Source: CALKXV01 sp965228905 (GTDB lineage Bacteria > Pseudomonadota > Alphaproteobacteria > Rhodobacterales > Rhodobacteraceae). From it: 64,000 bases of DNA. The position numbers were made by a program, and so were the translations under genes. This document shows, piece by piece, positions 24,404-32,332 of the stretch. Under the pieces are notes generated by a model. The model was not told the DNA's origin. It saw nothing but the letters and a program-made list of their open reading frames with translations, and did not search any database. Position 1 is the first letter of the stretch. Each line of letters begins with the position of its first letter. The DNA is taken from positions 558,001-622,000 of the forward strand of contig CBDDII010000003.1 in assembly GCA_965228905.1 (NCBI GenBank), given 5' to 3'.

Positions 24404-25630
24404 ATGGCATTGGCCGAGGACGCAGCAGAAATCGAAAGCGAGATCGAGACGGGGGCGGTGGATGTCGCCTTTCAGCATACGTCTGAAAAAGGCGAAGAGT
24501 TTCGCACCTGGTTTCGCGGTGAGCATACGAATTTCAACCCCAAGCTTGACCAGATCATGGATGTCGAGGGGCCGGAGAAATTCGTGCTGCACGGCTGGTT
24601 GCCCGAGGCACCGCTGATTGAAAAGTCGACGCAGATCACGGCGTTTGGGTCTTGCTTTGCCGCCAATATCTCGAACTGGTTGAGCGAGCGGAATTTCCGC
24701 GTCTTGAACAAGGCCGATGACAGCACACGGGCCTATGTGGTGACCATGGGCGAGGGGATGGTGAATTCCTTTGTCATCCGCCAGCAGTTCGAATGGGCCT
24801 GGGAAAACAAGGTGTTCGAGCAGGCGCTTTGGCATGGTTACAAGGCCGAGGAGTACGGATACGACGAAGAGGTGCGCATGGAGACCAAGCGCATCTTTGA
24901 CGAGACCGAGGTGTTCATCCTGACCTTCGGGTTGAGCGAGGTCTGGTACGACGAGCCCACGGGCAACGTGTTCTGGCGGACGATCCCCAAAGACGTTTAC
25001 GACCCCGCGCGGCACAAGTTCCGCCTGTCGACGGTGGAGGAGAACCGCGAGAACATTCGCGCGATCTATGACCTGATCCGCAAGTATCGCCCCGACGCCA
25101 AGGTCATTATTACGTTGTCGCCCGTGCCTTTGATTGCCACCTTCCGGGACGTGTCCTGCATCAGCGCGAATTCGGTGTCGAAGGCGACGTTGCGCGTGGC
25201 GGTGGACGAGGTTCTGCGCGAGGTGAAGGACGAAGGGCATCTGTTTTACTGGCCGTCCTACGAGTTGGTGACGGATGTGTTCCGCAGCCCCTATCGCGCA
25301 GACCGGCGGCATGTGCGGCCCGTGGTGCTGAACTATATCATGCGGCTTTTCGAGACTGCCTGGTGCAAGGACAATGGTTTGAAGGAAGGGGAGCTTCTGG
25401 AGAGCTGGGTGCGGGCGCATGTGGCGGCGGGCACCTTGCCGGGGGAGTTGCAGGGGATTCTGGCGAAGCGAAAACCCTATCGTTTGCGGAAGTTCCTGTC
25501 GGGTGCGCGGTTCCACGAGGATGAAAGCGCCGACGCCGCAATCCGGGCCTTGTTGACCGAACTCTTGGATCTGTGGCGTGCGGAGCGTGCCGCGCGCGAA
25601 GCCGAAGGGGTTGAGGCGGCTGAGGCCTGA
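24404..25630 (+). CDS. GSCFA domain-containing protein
   Basis: A 408-residue protein whose name-giving motif is visible as ITAFGSCFAANISNWL near residue 80. GSCFA proteins are related to GDSL/SGNH hydrolases, with the serine in GSCFA as likely nucleophile; YRADRRHVRPVVLNYIM near 300 may hold the catalytic Asp/His. Substrate is unknown. AGGAG directly abuts the ATG at 24404, so translation may really begin at the TTG at 24410, which is six bases from it. It shares its upstream region with phoX in divergent orientation. Confidence 0.85.
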   Translation: MALAEDAAEIESEIETGAVDVAFQHTSEKGEEFRTWFRGEHTNFNPKLDQIMDVEGPEKFVLHGWLPEAPLIEKSTQITAFGSCFAANISNWLSERNFRVLNKADDSTRAYVVTMGEGMVNSFVIRQQFEWAWENKVFEQALWHGYKAEEYGYDEEVRMETKRIFDETEVFILTFGLSEVWYDEPTGNVFWRTIPKDVYDPARHKFRLSTVEENRENIRAIYDLIRKYRPDAKVIITLSPVPLIATFRDVSCISANSVSKATLRVAVDEVLREVKDEGHLFYWPSYELVTDVFRSPYRADRRHVRPVVLNYIMRLFETAWCKDNGLKEGELLESWVRAHVAAGTLPGELQGILAKRKPYRLRKFLSGARFHEDESADAAIRALLTELLDLWRAERAAREAEGVEAAEA

Positions 25631-25727
25631 GACTCTGTGCGATTGTGCGCAGTTTCTGCGTATTTTTCGCTGTTTATAGATAATCTGTACACATTAGTTA
25701 TGGTGGGACTTCAAAGAGGAGACTGCC

Positions 25728-26651
25728 ATGCTGAACCAGATCAAGGGGTTGCACCATGTGACGTCGCTGGCCTCCTCGGCCAGTGGCAACAACGCCTTTT
25801 TCACCGATGTGCTGGGATTGCGCCGGGTGAAGAAGACCGTGAATTTCGATGCGCCTGACGTCTATCACCTGTATTACGGCGACGAGGCCGGCACACCCGG
25901 CAGCGTGATGACCTATTTCCCTTTCCCCCATGCTGCGCGTGGCAAGAAGGGTGTGGGCGAGGTGGGGCGCACGGCGTTTTCCGTGCCTGCCGACAGTCTT
26001 GACGCCTGGGCCGACCGGTTGGGCGGGCTTGGCACCGAAGGGCTGGAGCGCGATGTACGATTTGGAGAGGAACGTCTGTTGTTCGATGGCCCCGATGGGG
26101 ACGGTTTCGCGCTGGTGGGTGTGAAGGACGATGAACGCGCGCCCTGGACTGGCAACGGCGTGGGCGAGGGGATGGCGATCCGCGGGTTCCATTCGACTGA
26201 CATGCGCCTGAAGAAGGCGGGGGCGAGCGAGGAGCTTTTGACCTTCATGGGCTATGAGAAGATCGGCCAGGAAGGCGATGTGACCCGTTTCGCCGTGCCG
26301 GACGGCAACGAGGCCAACGTGATCGATATTGAAACCGTCTCGGCCCCGTTCGCGTCGCAGGGCGCGGGGTCGGTTCACCACATCGCCTTCGCGGTCGAAA
26401 ACCGCGCACGGCACATGGAGGTGCGCGAGGCCCTGCTGGACACCGGGTACAAGGTGACGCCGGTGATCGACCGGAATTATTTCTGGTCGATCTATTTCCG
26501 CACGCCGGGTGGCGTCTTGTTCGAGATCGCCACGAACGAACCGGGGTTCGACGTGGACGAAGACACGGCACATCTGGGCGAGGCGCTGAAACTGCCATCG
26601 CAGCACGCGCACCTGCGCGAGAAACTGGAGCGGGAGTTGGAGCCGATTTGA
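25728..26651 (+). CDS. VOC-family ring-cleaving dioxygenase-like protein
   Basis: A 307-residue protein with two vicinal-oxygen-chelate modules, beginning IKGLHHVTSLASSASGNNAFF. Metal-ligand candidates are the His of GLHHVT, the His of SVHHIAF near residue 220 and Glu in LFEIAT near 265. It resembles MhqA/MhqO-type enzymes that act on hydroquinones. GAGGAG precedes the ATG. A glutathionyl-hydroquinone reductase lies 4 kb away, but there is no operon link. The gene is followed by a GC-rich hairpin repeat. Confidence 0.82.
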   Translation: MLNQIKGLHHVTSLASSASGNNAFFTDVLGLRRVKKTVNFDAPDVYHLYYGDEAGTPGSVMTYFPFPHAARGKKGVGEVGRTAFSVPADSLDAWADRLGGLGTEGLERDVRFGEERLLFDGPDGDGFALVGVKDDERAPWTGNGVGEGMAIRGFHSTDMRLKKAGASEELLTFMGYEKIGQEGDVTRFAVPDGNEANVIDIETVSAPFASQGAGSVHHIAFAVENRARHMEVREALLDTGYKVTPVIDRNYFWSIYFRTPGGVLFEIATNEPGFDVDEDTAHLGEALKLPSQHAHLREKLERELEPI

Positions 26652-26660
26652 ACGGCGCGC

Positions 26661-26686
26661 GGGTGGGCAGGTTTTGCCCACCCTAC
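26661..26686. repeat. GC-rich REP-like hairpin after the VOC gene
   Basis: A 9-bp perfect inverted repeat (GGGTGGGCA/TGCCCACCC, five-base loop) followed by CTAC lies just after the VOC stop. A related hairpin, also ending in CCCTAC, is embedded in the nnr gene at 37488-37515. It may double as a terminator, though no T-run follows. Confidence 0.55.
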
Positions 26687-26777
26687 TTGGCCGTTGTTTT
26701 GACATTTGACGAACGGCAGTGATTGACCGCATCTTCCAAGCGCCAAGCTCGGCTCACGAAATAGCAAAGGCGCGATC

Positions 26778-27206
26778 ATGACCTATGCCGGAAGCTGTCA
26801 TTGCGGCGCGATACAAGTTGAACTGGAGACGGCGCGTGCGCCCGAGGACCAGATACTGGGTGCATGTCAGTGCTCTTTTTGTCGCAAGCACAACGTAAGA
26901 GCGTTCTCGGACCCTTCCGCGCAGGTGACGCTCACAGCGAAAGAGCCGGATGCAGTCCAACTTTACGAGTTTGGATTGCGCACTTCAAAACAGGTGCTCT
27001 GCGGTCGCTGCGGCGTTTACGTGGCAATGATCCTGTTTGACGAGGCAACGGTGTTAAGTGTCTTGAACATCGACACGCTGGACGCGCGCGCAATGTTCAA
27101 TCAAGACGCCGAACCGCGCTTTTACGATAGCGAGAGCGCGGATGAAAGGATAGAGCGCCGAAGGCAGCGTTGGACACCCACGATGCTTGTTGATTGGCCA
27201 AACTGA
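26778..27206 (+). CDS. GFA family protein (CENP-V/Gfa-like zinc protein)
   Basis: A 142-residue member of the glutathione-dependent formaldehyde-activating (GFA) fold family. The zinc-binding cysteines are in YAGSCHCGAIQVELE, ACQCSFCRKHN and VLCGRCGVYV. Whether it acts on formaldehyde is uncertain for most members. The start has only a weak ribosome-binding site (AAGG). It ends ten bases before the stop of the convergent oxidoreductase. Confidence 0.85.
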   Translation: MTYAGSCHCGAIQVELETARAPEDQILGACQCSFCRKHNVRAFSDPSAQVTLTAKEPDAVQLYEFGLRTSKQVLCGRCGVYVAMILFDEATVLSVLNIDTLDARAMFNQDAEPRFYDSESADERIERRRQRWTPTMLVDWPN

Positions 27207-27215
27207 ACGTTCGGA

Positions 27216-28373
27216 CTACCGGAACATCGGCGGTCTTGCGTCCACCCAGGCGCCATCCGCCTTGCCCGATTCCGCGACGGCAAAGATCGCGGCCATGGAG
27301 CGCAGCCCGTCTTCGGCGCGGGGATAGAGGTTGGCGGCCGCATCGGGCGTGCGGCCTTCCTTTGCCGCGCGGATCACCTCGGCCAGATCCTTGTAGATAT
27401 TGGCGAAGGCCAGCGGCATGCCTTCGGCGTGGCCGATGGTAACGCGGGTGGCGCGGTCGGCTTCGGGCGACAGGTTGGCTTCGCCGCGTTCGATCACTTG
27501 CAGGCGGTCGCCAAGGGGCATGTAGTAAAGCTGGTTCGGATGTTCCTGGCACCAGCGCAGCCCGCCCTTTTCGCCAAAGACCTGAAGCTCAAGCCCGTGC
27601 TGGCGGCCCACGGCGACCGAAGAGGTCCAGAGCCGCCCGACGGTGCCGCCCGACATGCGGAAGTTGACCATGGCGTCGTCTTCCAACTGGCGCGAGGCGA
27701 TGCAGGACACGAGGTCGGCGGAAAGTCTGTCGACCTCTTGCCCCGTGACGAAGCTGGCCATGTGGAGCGCGTGGATGCCGCAGTCGGCGAATTGCGCGGA
27801 TACCCCGGCCTGCGCGGGATCATAGCGCCAGCGGACGCGCGGGTTGTCGGCGTCGGATTCGTCGGCATGGTGGCCATGGGCGAAGTTGGCGACGACAAGG
27901 CGGATGCGCCCCAGATCGCCTCGCGCAACCATCGCCTTCATGTGACGGACAAGCGCATAGCCGGAATAGCCGTAGTTCACCGCGCAAATGCGGCCCTGGT
28001 CGCGGCAGAGGCGCACGAGGTCTTCGGCTTCGTCCACGGTAATGGTCAGGGGCTTTTCACAAAGGACGTCGAACCCGGCGGAAAGATAGGCCTTGGCGAT
28101 TTCATAGTGGGTGGAGTTGGGCGTGGCGATGGTGACCAGATCGACGCGGTCTTCCCTTGCAGATTCGCCTTCCAGCATCTCGCGCCAGTCGCCGTAGGCG
28201 CGGTCGGGGTCCAGACCAAGGGATTGGCCATAGGCGCGGCCCTCTTCGGCGCGATGATCCAGCGCCCCGGCCACGAATTGAAACGCGCCGTCGATCACCG
28301 AGCCGAGTCGGTGCGCCGGCCCGATCTGGCTGCCTTTGCCGCCCCCGATCAAGCCCCAGTTCAGTTTTGCCAT
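27216..28373 (-). CDS. Gfo/Idh/MocA family oxidoreductase
   Basis: A 385-residue NAD(P)-dependent oxidoreductase. The Rossmann motif GLIGGGKGSQIGPAHRLG is at residues 6-24, TIATPNSTHYEIAKAYLSAGFDVLCEKPLTITVDEA carries the conserved EKP lysine near residue 109, and the C-terminal domain includes ADCGIHALHMASFVTG. Such enzymes act on sugars or cyclitols; the substrate cannot be told here. GGGAGGAAAC precedes the ATG. No transporter or sugar gene is adjacent. Confidence 0.88.
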   Translation of the reverse strand: MAKLNWGLIGGGKGSQIGPAHRLGSVIDGAFQFVAGALDHRAEEGRAYGQSLGLDPDRAYGDWREMLEGESAREDRVDLVTIATPNSTHYEIAKAYLSAGFDVLCEKPLTITVDEAEDLVRLCRDQGRICAVNYGYSGYALVRHMKAMVARGDLGRIRLVVANFAHGHHADESDADNPRVRWRYDPAQAGVSAQFADCGIHALHMASFVTGQEVDRLSADLVSCIASRQLEDDAMVNFRMSGGTVGRLWTSSVAVGRQHGLELQVFGEKGGLRWCQEHPNQLYYMPLGDRLQVIERGEANLSPEADRATRVTIGHAEGMPLAFANIYKDLAEVIRAAKEGRTPDAAANLYPRAEDGLRSMAAIFAVAESGKADGAWVDARPPMFR

Positions 28374-28477
28374 GATGTTTCCTCCCGCCGCGCTGATGGA
28401 ATCAGCGATTCTGTGCCATATCGGCAGCTAACGAAACTGCGGGAGAAAGAGAATCGCTTTTTTAGAAGCGTGGGCTG

Positions 28478-28506
28478 AAAAAACAAAAGGCCGCCCGAAG
28501 GCGGCC
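28478..28506 (-). terminator. Terminator after rpmJ
   Basis: On the minus strand a 7-bp stem GGCCGCC/GGCGGCC with a TTCG tetraloop is followed by TTTTGTTTTTT, about 20 bases after the rpmJ stop. Confidence 0.9.
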
Positions 28507-28527
28507 ATTGTTTCGCATTTGGGCGAT

Positions 28528-28653
28528 TCAGCCCTGGCGAGCCTTGAACCGGCGCTGTGTCTTGTTGATCACGTAGACACGGCCCTTGCGGCGCACAATG
28601 CGGCAGTCGCGATGGCGGTTCTTCAGCGAACGAAGCGAGTTGCGGACTTTCAT
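28528..28653 (-). CDS. rpmJ: 50S ribosomal protein L36
   Basis: A 41-codon gene encoding MKVRNSLRSLKNRHRDC, then IVRRKGRVYVINKTQRRFKARQG, the alphaproteobacterial L36. It is a short, very basic component of the large ribosomal subunit. AAGGAG lies seven bases before the ATG and a strong terminator follows. Only one conserved cysteine of the zinc-ribbon set is present, so this is the C-minus type with the longer tail usual in Alphaproteobacteria. Confidence 0.95.
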   Translation of the reverse strand: MKVRNSLRSLKNRHRDCRIVRRKGRVYVINKTQRRFKARQG

Positions 28654-28720
28654 CTGCTCTCTCCTTATCGCGGCGCATGGAGCGCCTGTTAAACTTGTGC
28701 CGCTGGGCTGCGGCGGTGAA

Positions 28721-28795
28721 TGGTGGGCGATACTGGGATCGAACCAGTGACCCCTTCGATGTCAACGAAGTGCTCTACCGCTGAGCTAATCGCCC
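28721..28795 (-). tRNA. tRNA-Val (GAC)
   Basis: On the minus strand the 75 bases fold as a standard tRNA with encoded CCA. Acceptor GGGCGAT pairs with ATCGCCC, the D stem is GCTC/GAGC, and the anticodon arm is CTTCG-TTGACAT-CGAAG giving anticodon GAC. The T arm is ACTGG-TTCGATC-CCAGT. The variable loop is short. Confidence 0.97.
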
Positions 28796-28926
28796 ATTCC
28801 GAAAAACGAGGCGCGGGGCAGGCCCCGCGCTCGGAACGCTCTATAATCGTAAGCCAGACACACTTCAAGGGCTTTTGCGGCTTCTGGATTTGTCTATATT
28901 GGTGCTTGGGTTACAGGAGTTTTTCG

Positions 28927-29781
28927 GTGGCGGCTTATCATCTGAGGATGCCGGATGTCAGGACGACGAGTGTTGTCTTTGCGTCTCCACATTCGGGGCA
29001 AAGCTATCCCCGCAGCCTGATCCGCCGTTCCGTGCTGAACGAGCATGTCCTGCGGTCCTCGGAAGACGCTTTCGTCGATCAGCTTTTTGCCACTGCGCCG
29101 CTTCAGGGTGCGCCCCTGCTGACCGCCATCGCGCCACGGGCCTGGATCGACGTGAACCGGTCGGTCGACGAGTTGGACCCGGCGCTGATCGAAGGGGTGA
29201 GGAAGCCCGCCCACAACCCGCGCGTTGCCTCGGGCCTTGGGGTTGTGCCCCGCGTGGTGGCGAACGGACGTGCGATCTATCGGGGCAAGATCACCCGCAA
29301 GGAAGTGGACGAGCGGATCGACAGCATCTGGCGGCCCTGGCACGAGGCGATTGCAACCCTGATGGACGACAGCGTTGCCCTGTTCGGCGATGCCATCCTG
29401 ATCGACTGCCATTCGATGCCGCACGAGGCGATCGAGACGATTTCCCACCCCCAGGGCGCGCGCCCCGAGATCGTGCTGGGCGACAGGTTCGGCGCGGCGG
29501 CCTCGCCAGAGGTGGTTGACCGGATCGAGGCGTCCTTTGTCGCCGCCGGTTTGCGGGTGGCGCGGAATTCGCCCTTTGCGGGGGCTTATGTGACGCAGCA
29601 CTACGGACGACCCGCCAATGACCGCCACGTGGTCCAGATCGAGATCGATCGGTCGCTTTACATGAACGAACAGGCGATCCGCCCGAACAGCAACTTCGAG
29701 AGCTTCCGGAGTTTGATCGAGCGGGTGGTGGCGGATGTGGCGCAGATCGGCCGCTCGGATGTGCGTATGGCGGCGGAGTAG
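28927..29781 (+). CDS. N-formylglutamate amidohydrolase
   Basis: A 284-residue member of the N-formylglutamate amidohydrolase (HutG-type) family, which produces glutamate and formate, for example at the end of histidine breakdown. Motifs: FASPHSGQSYP near residue 20, IAPRAWIDVNRSVDELDP near 75, LIDCHSMPHEA near 165, and YGRPANDRHVVQIEIDRSLYMNE near 225. The start is a GTG at 28927 with AGGAG seven bases upstream. No other hut gene is adjacent. Confidence 0.85.
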   Translation: MAAYHLRMPDVRTTSVVFASPHSGQSYPRSLIRRSVLNEHVLRSSEDAFVDQLFATAPLQGAPLLTAIAPRAWIDVNRSVDELDPALIEGVRKPAHNPRVASGLGVVPRVVANGRAIYRGKITRKEVDERIDSIWRPWHEAIATLMDDSVALFGDAILIDCHSMPHEAIETISHPQGARPEIVLGDRFGAAASPEVVDRIEASFVAAGLRVARNSPFAGAYVTQHYGRPANDRHVVQIEIDRSLYMNEQAIRPNSNFESFRSLIERVVADVAQIGRSDVRMAAE

Positions 29782-30001
29782 GGTTGCGGTGGTGTTGGGA
29801 CGAGGGTGCCGTTGGGGTGTTCTTTCTTGCAGATCAATGACGTTCGTGCCTGGAGTGGGATGTCCGGTTTGAGCCCACACTTACTTAATTTCTGCTCGAT
29901 CGCGAATGGCAGCATAGCATACTAAAGACGCACCTCTCCCATGCACCGGAATCCGTTGCCAGAAAACTACTGGTTAGTTCTAAAAGGAGAAAGCTAGCGG
30001 G

Positions 30002-30091
30002 TTACTTCTGGTCAATCCACTTGGCGATGAAATGCCATACGGCACTCGCCAATAGGCTGCCCAGAAATCCAAGAACGAGGGTTTCCAGCAT
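30002..30091 (-). CDS. 29-residue hydrophobic membrane peptide, type I toxin-like
   Basis: A short open frame encodes MLETLVLGFLGSLLASAV followed by WHFIAKWIDQK and a TAA stop. It has one predicted membrane helix, then Trp residues and a charged tail. This is the general design of Fst/Ldr-type toxins of type I toxin-antitoxin systems, though sequence identity to a known family is not claimed. AGGA lies eight bases upstream of the ATG. That site is inside CACAGGAA, which can pair perfectly with TTCCTGTG 33 bases further upstream in the same RNA. It is on the minus strand in a gap with two terminator-like hairpins upstream. It could instead be a harmless small membrane protein or chance. Confidence 0.45.
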   Translation of the reverse strand: MLETLVLGFLGSLLASAVWHFIAKWIDQK

Positions 30092-30097
30092 CAGCTA

Positions 30098-30146
30098 TTC
30101 CTGTGCTTACGAAGCGTTCAAGCAAACGCAAAAGACCCCACAGGAA
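30098..30146 (-). promoter_or_regulatory. Leader stem that can sequester the peptide's ribosome-binding site
   Basis: Two perfect 8-base complementary segments, TTCCTGTG (30146-30139) and CACAGGAA (30105-30098) on the minus strand, flank a 33-base loop that itself contains GCGTT/AACGC. The second segment contains the AGGA of the 29-codon gene. The first segment also forms one arm of the hairpin at 30136-30158, so the two structures exclude each other. Confidence 0.45.
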
Positions 30147-30202
30147 AGACCTATGGGGCTACGAAAAACCCCGCTTCCTGCACCTCAGCAGAAAGCGGGG
30201 TT
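30136..30202 (-). terminator. Two consecutive hairpins, the upstream one a strong terminator
   Basis: On the minus strand, AACCCCGCTT pairs with AAGCGGGGTT (10 bp, with an inner CTGC/GCAG stem) and is followed directly by a T-run: a good intrinsic terminator at 30164-30202. Next is CCCCATAGG/CCTGTGGGG (9 bp with one G-U pair, 30136-30158) followed by TCTTTTG. The G-U pair becomes a C-A mismatch on the plus strand, which suggests the minus strand is the functional RNA. Confidence 0.6.
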
Positions 30203-30246
30203 ATCTCCATACGGAATGCCTAAAATGCGCGGTGCGCGTTAAAGCC

Positions 30247-30411
30247 TTAGGCAGAGCGAAATTCGGGCCGTCGTGACAGAACCATTAAGTTCCGTCTGTT
30301 CCCGATTATACCGTCAGGTGCGCCACGCGGTCGGCCCAAAGCCATACGATACACGTGCAATTCGGTTAGGCGTATTTCGTCACGCTCAGAAGTACTCGTT
30401 TTGTTCTGCAT
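30247..30411 (-). CDS. Possible 54-residue protein upstream of the hairpins
   Basis: An open frame starting MQNKTSTSERDEIRL and ending LSRRPEFRSA, polar and basic, with no recognised domain. An upstream in-frame ATG at 30429 would add six residues. No convincing ribosome-binding site is visible, and the run of eight T just before it is unusual. Its stop lies at the edge of a TGCCTAA/TTAGGCA hairpin, followed by a strong terminator, which is why I list it. Confidence 0.25.
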   Translation of the reverse strand: MQNKTSTSERDEIRLTELHVYRMALGRPRGAPDGIIGNRRNLMVLSRRPEFRSA

Positions 30412-30668
30412 CGTCAACCATTGATGCATACCAAAAAAAACTTTAAACGCGAGGCGGACGCGACTCTACCGATAGTTAGGTTTTCACCCTTTTCCGTTTC
30501 CGCGCAACCTCAAGCATTGTATCAGTCCAAGGACAAATTCCTCAAAGCGGTCATCCATCCTTCGCACTGAGAACGGCAGCTTCGTCTTCGAAACGGACAT
30601 TCCGAAATCGCGCAGAACGTTGCGCGACGCCAACGCGCCACTGACGTTTCAAACGCCACCGCAAAATG

Positions 30669-30696
30669 AAAAGGGCGCCACCGGGGCGCCCTTTTG
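30669..30696 (-). terminator. Terminator after degP
   Basis: A perfect 7-bp stem (GGGCGCC/GGCGCCC) with a short GC loop, flanked by A4 and T4, lies 20 bases after the degP stop. The flanking runs make it usable in both directions. Confidence 0.85.
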
Positions 30697-30715
30697 CATG
30701 GTCTGATTTTTCGCC

Positions 30716-32182
30716 TCAGCCCTGTTCGAGGGGCAGGGCGACGAAGCGGGGGTCGCCGCCGCGGCGGACCAGAAGCAGGATCGACTTGCGCCCGGCTTCC
30801 TTGGCTTCGTCCATGCGGGTGTTCAAATCCGCGACGCTGCCGACCTTTTCCTGACCGGCTTCGACGATCAGGTCACCTGCGCGCAGACCCTTTTCATAAG
30901 CTTCGCTGTCTTCGGCCACGTCGGCCACGACAAGTCCGGTGGCATCCGCAGGCAGGCCGAGTTGTTCGCGCAACTCGTCCGTCATGTCGCTGACGGTGAG
31001 CCCCATGAACTCGTTCGTGATCGGCTCTTCGGTGTTGATCGAGGCGGGCACGGTGCGTTCGGCATCCTCGCGCCGCCCAAGGGTGACCATGAGCGTTTCC
31101 GTCTCGCCGTCGCGGAAGATCAGAACGCGCACTTCCTTGCCGATCGTGGTTTCGCCGACCTTGCGGACAAGTCCGCGCGTGTCGTCCACCTCGGTGCCGT
31201 CAAAGGACAGGATCACGTCACCTGCTTCCATGCCAGCTTCCATTGCCGGGCCTTCGGGAACGTCGGTGACCAAGGCACCGCGCGCCTCTTCCAGGCCAAG
31301 GCCCTCGGCCAGATCATCGGTGACATCCTGGATGCGCACGCCCAGCCAGCCCCGGCGGGTCTCGCCGAAGTCGCGAAGCTGGTCGATGACGTTCTCGGCC
31401 ACGCGCGAAGACATGGCAAAGCCGATGCCGATAGAGCCGCCGTTGGGCGACAGGATCGCGGTGTTCACGCCAATCACGTCGCCGTTCATGTTGAACAAGG
31501 GACCGCCCGAGTTGCCGCGGTTGATGGCGGCGTCGGTCTGGATGTAATCGTCATAGCTGCCCGAAAGCGCACGACCGCGGGCCGAGACGATCCCGGCAGA
31601 GACCGAGAAGCCCTGGCCAAGCGGGTTGCCCATGGCCATGACCCAATCGCCCACGCGGGCCTCTTCGCTGTCGCCCCAGTTGACGAAGGCAAGGGGTTCG
31701 TCGCTTTCGACCTTCAGCAAGGCAAGGTCGGTGTTCGGGTCGGTGCCGATGATCTCGGCCTCAAGCTCGAACCCTTCGAAGAATTCGATCAGGATTTCGT
31801 CGGCACCCTGAATGACGTGGTTGTTCGTGACGATGAACCCGTCTTCCGAGATCACAAAGCCCGAGCCAAGCGCCTGGCTGCGGCGGGGGCGGTTGTTGTT
31901 GCCGCCGGGGCCGTTACGATCCATGAAATCGCGGAAGAAGTCTTCGAACGGCGAACCGTCGGGAACGATCGGTCCGGGTTCGGTCGAGGTGGCGACGGTC
32001 GTCGATGTGGTGATGTTCACGACCGAGGGGCTGACCTTGTCGGCAAGGTCGGCAAAGGTTTGCGGCCGGGACTGCGCCGAGGCGGCGATCGTCTGGGCAA
32101 GGGCAAAGGCCAGACCCAGAACGAGAAGCCAGAATGCCTGCAGGGGATGGGCCGTCTGACGGGTGACTGCTGTGGTTTTCAC
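30716..32182 (-). CDS. degP: Do-family serine endopeptidase (DegP/MucD type)
   Basis: A 488-residue periplasmic HtrA protease that degrades or refolds damaged envelope proteins. It has a signal peptide (to about residue 37, ASA-Q), a trypsin-like domain with catalytic His122 (VTNNHVIQG), Asp152 (NTDLALLKV) and Ser225 (NRGNSGGPLF), and two PDZ domains (about 270-360 and 390-480). The second PDZ includes GLVVADVAEDSEAYEKGLRAGDLI. A terminator follows the gene. The small MscS gene lies 150 bases upstream on the same strand, so both may share envelope-stress regulation, although the gap suggests separate promoters. Confidence 0.93.
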   Translation of the reverse strand: MKTTAVTRQTAHPLQAFWLLVLGLAFALAQTIAASAQSRPQTFADLADKVSPSVVNITTSTTVATSTEPGPIVPDGSPFEDFFRDFMDRNGPGGNNNRPRRSQALGSGFVISEDGFIVTNNHVIQGADEILIEFFEGFELEAEIIGTDPNTDLALLKVESDEPLAFVNWGDSEEARVGDWVMAMGNPLGQGFSVSAGIVSARGRALSGSYDDYIQTDAAINRGNSGGPLFNMNGDVIGVNTAILSPNGGSIGIGFAMSSRVAENVIDQLRDFGETRRGWLGVRIQDVTDDLAEGLGLEEARGALVTDVPEGPAMEAGMEAGDVILSFDGTEVDDTRGLVRKVGETTIGKEVRVLIFRDGETETLMVTLGRREDAERTVPASINTEEPITNEFMGLTVSDMTDELREQLGLPADATGLVVADVAEDSEAYEKGLRAGDLIVEAGQEKVGSVADLNTRMDEAKEAGRKSILLLVRRGGDPRFVALPLEQG

Positions 32183-32332
32183 GCTCTCCTCCTTCGAAAG
32201 GGCGATGTCGTTATGGTTACGACTCTATGAACATATCCTTTCAGATAGGTTCACGGATGCACAATCCTAGGTTTGGTCGCGCGAATTCACTCTGGCGTGA
32301 AGTGGGTTTCGGTGCAACGGCGTTGCAAGCTG

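Larger units (their letters stand above)
29782..30715. other. 934-bp gap with structured RNA-like DNA and a tiny peptide gene
   Basis: This gap contains no conventional gene. It holds, on the minus strand, a 29-codon hydrophobic peptide gene (30002-30091), inverted repeats that can mask its ribosome-binding site, two GC-rich hairpins (30136-30202), a further bipartite hairpin with TGCCTAA/TTAGGCA arms (30218-30254) and a 54-60 codon open frame. The stretch 30480-30650 has only an open frame without a clear start (ending LIQCLRLRGNGKG) that might be a gene remnant. The first 200 bases appear featureless. Confidence 0.5.

Noticed and set aside
30130..30450. The structured region was considered as tmRNA, 6S RNA, SRP RNA or RNase P RNA.
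   Set aside because: No tag reading frame with an Ala-Ala end, no tRNA-like ends, no SRP tetraloop region and no RNase P core sequences were found.
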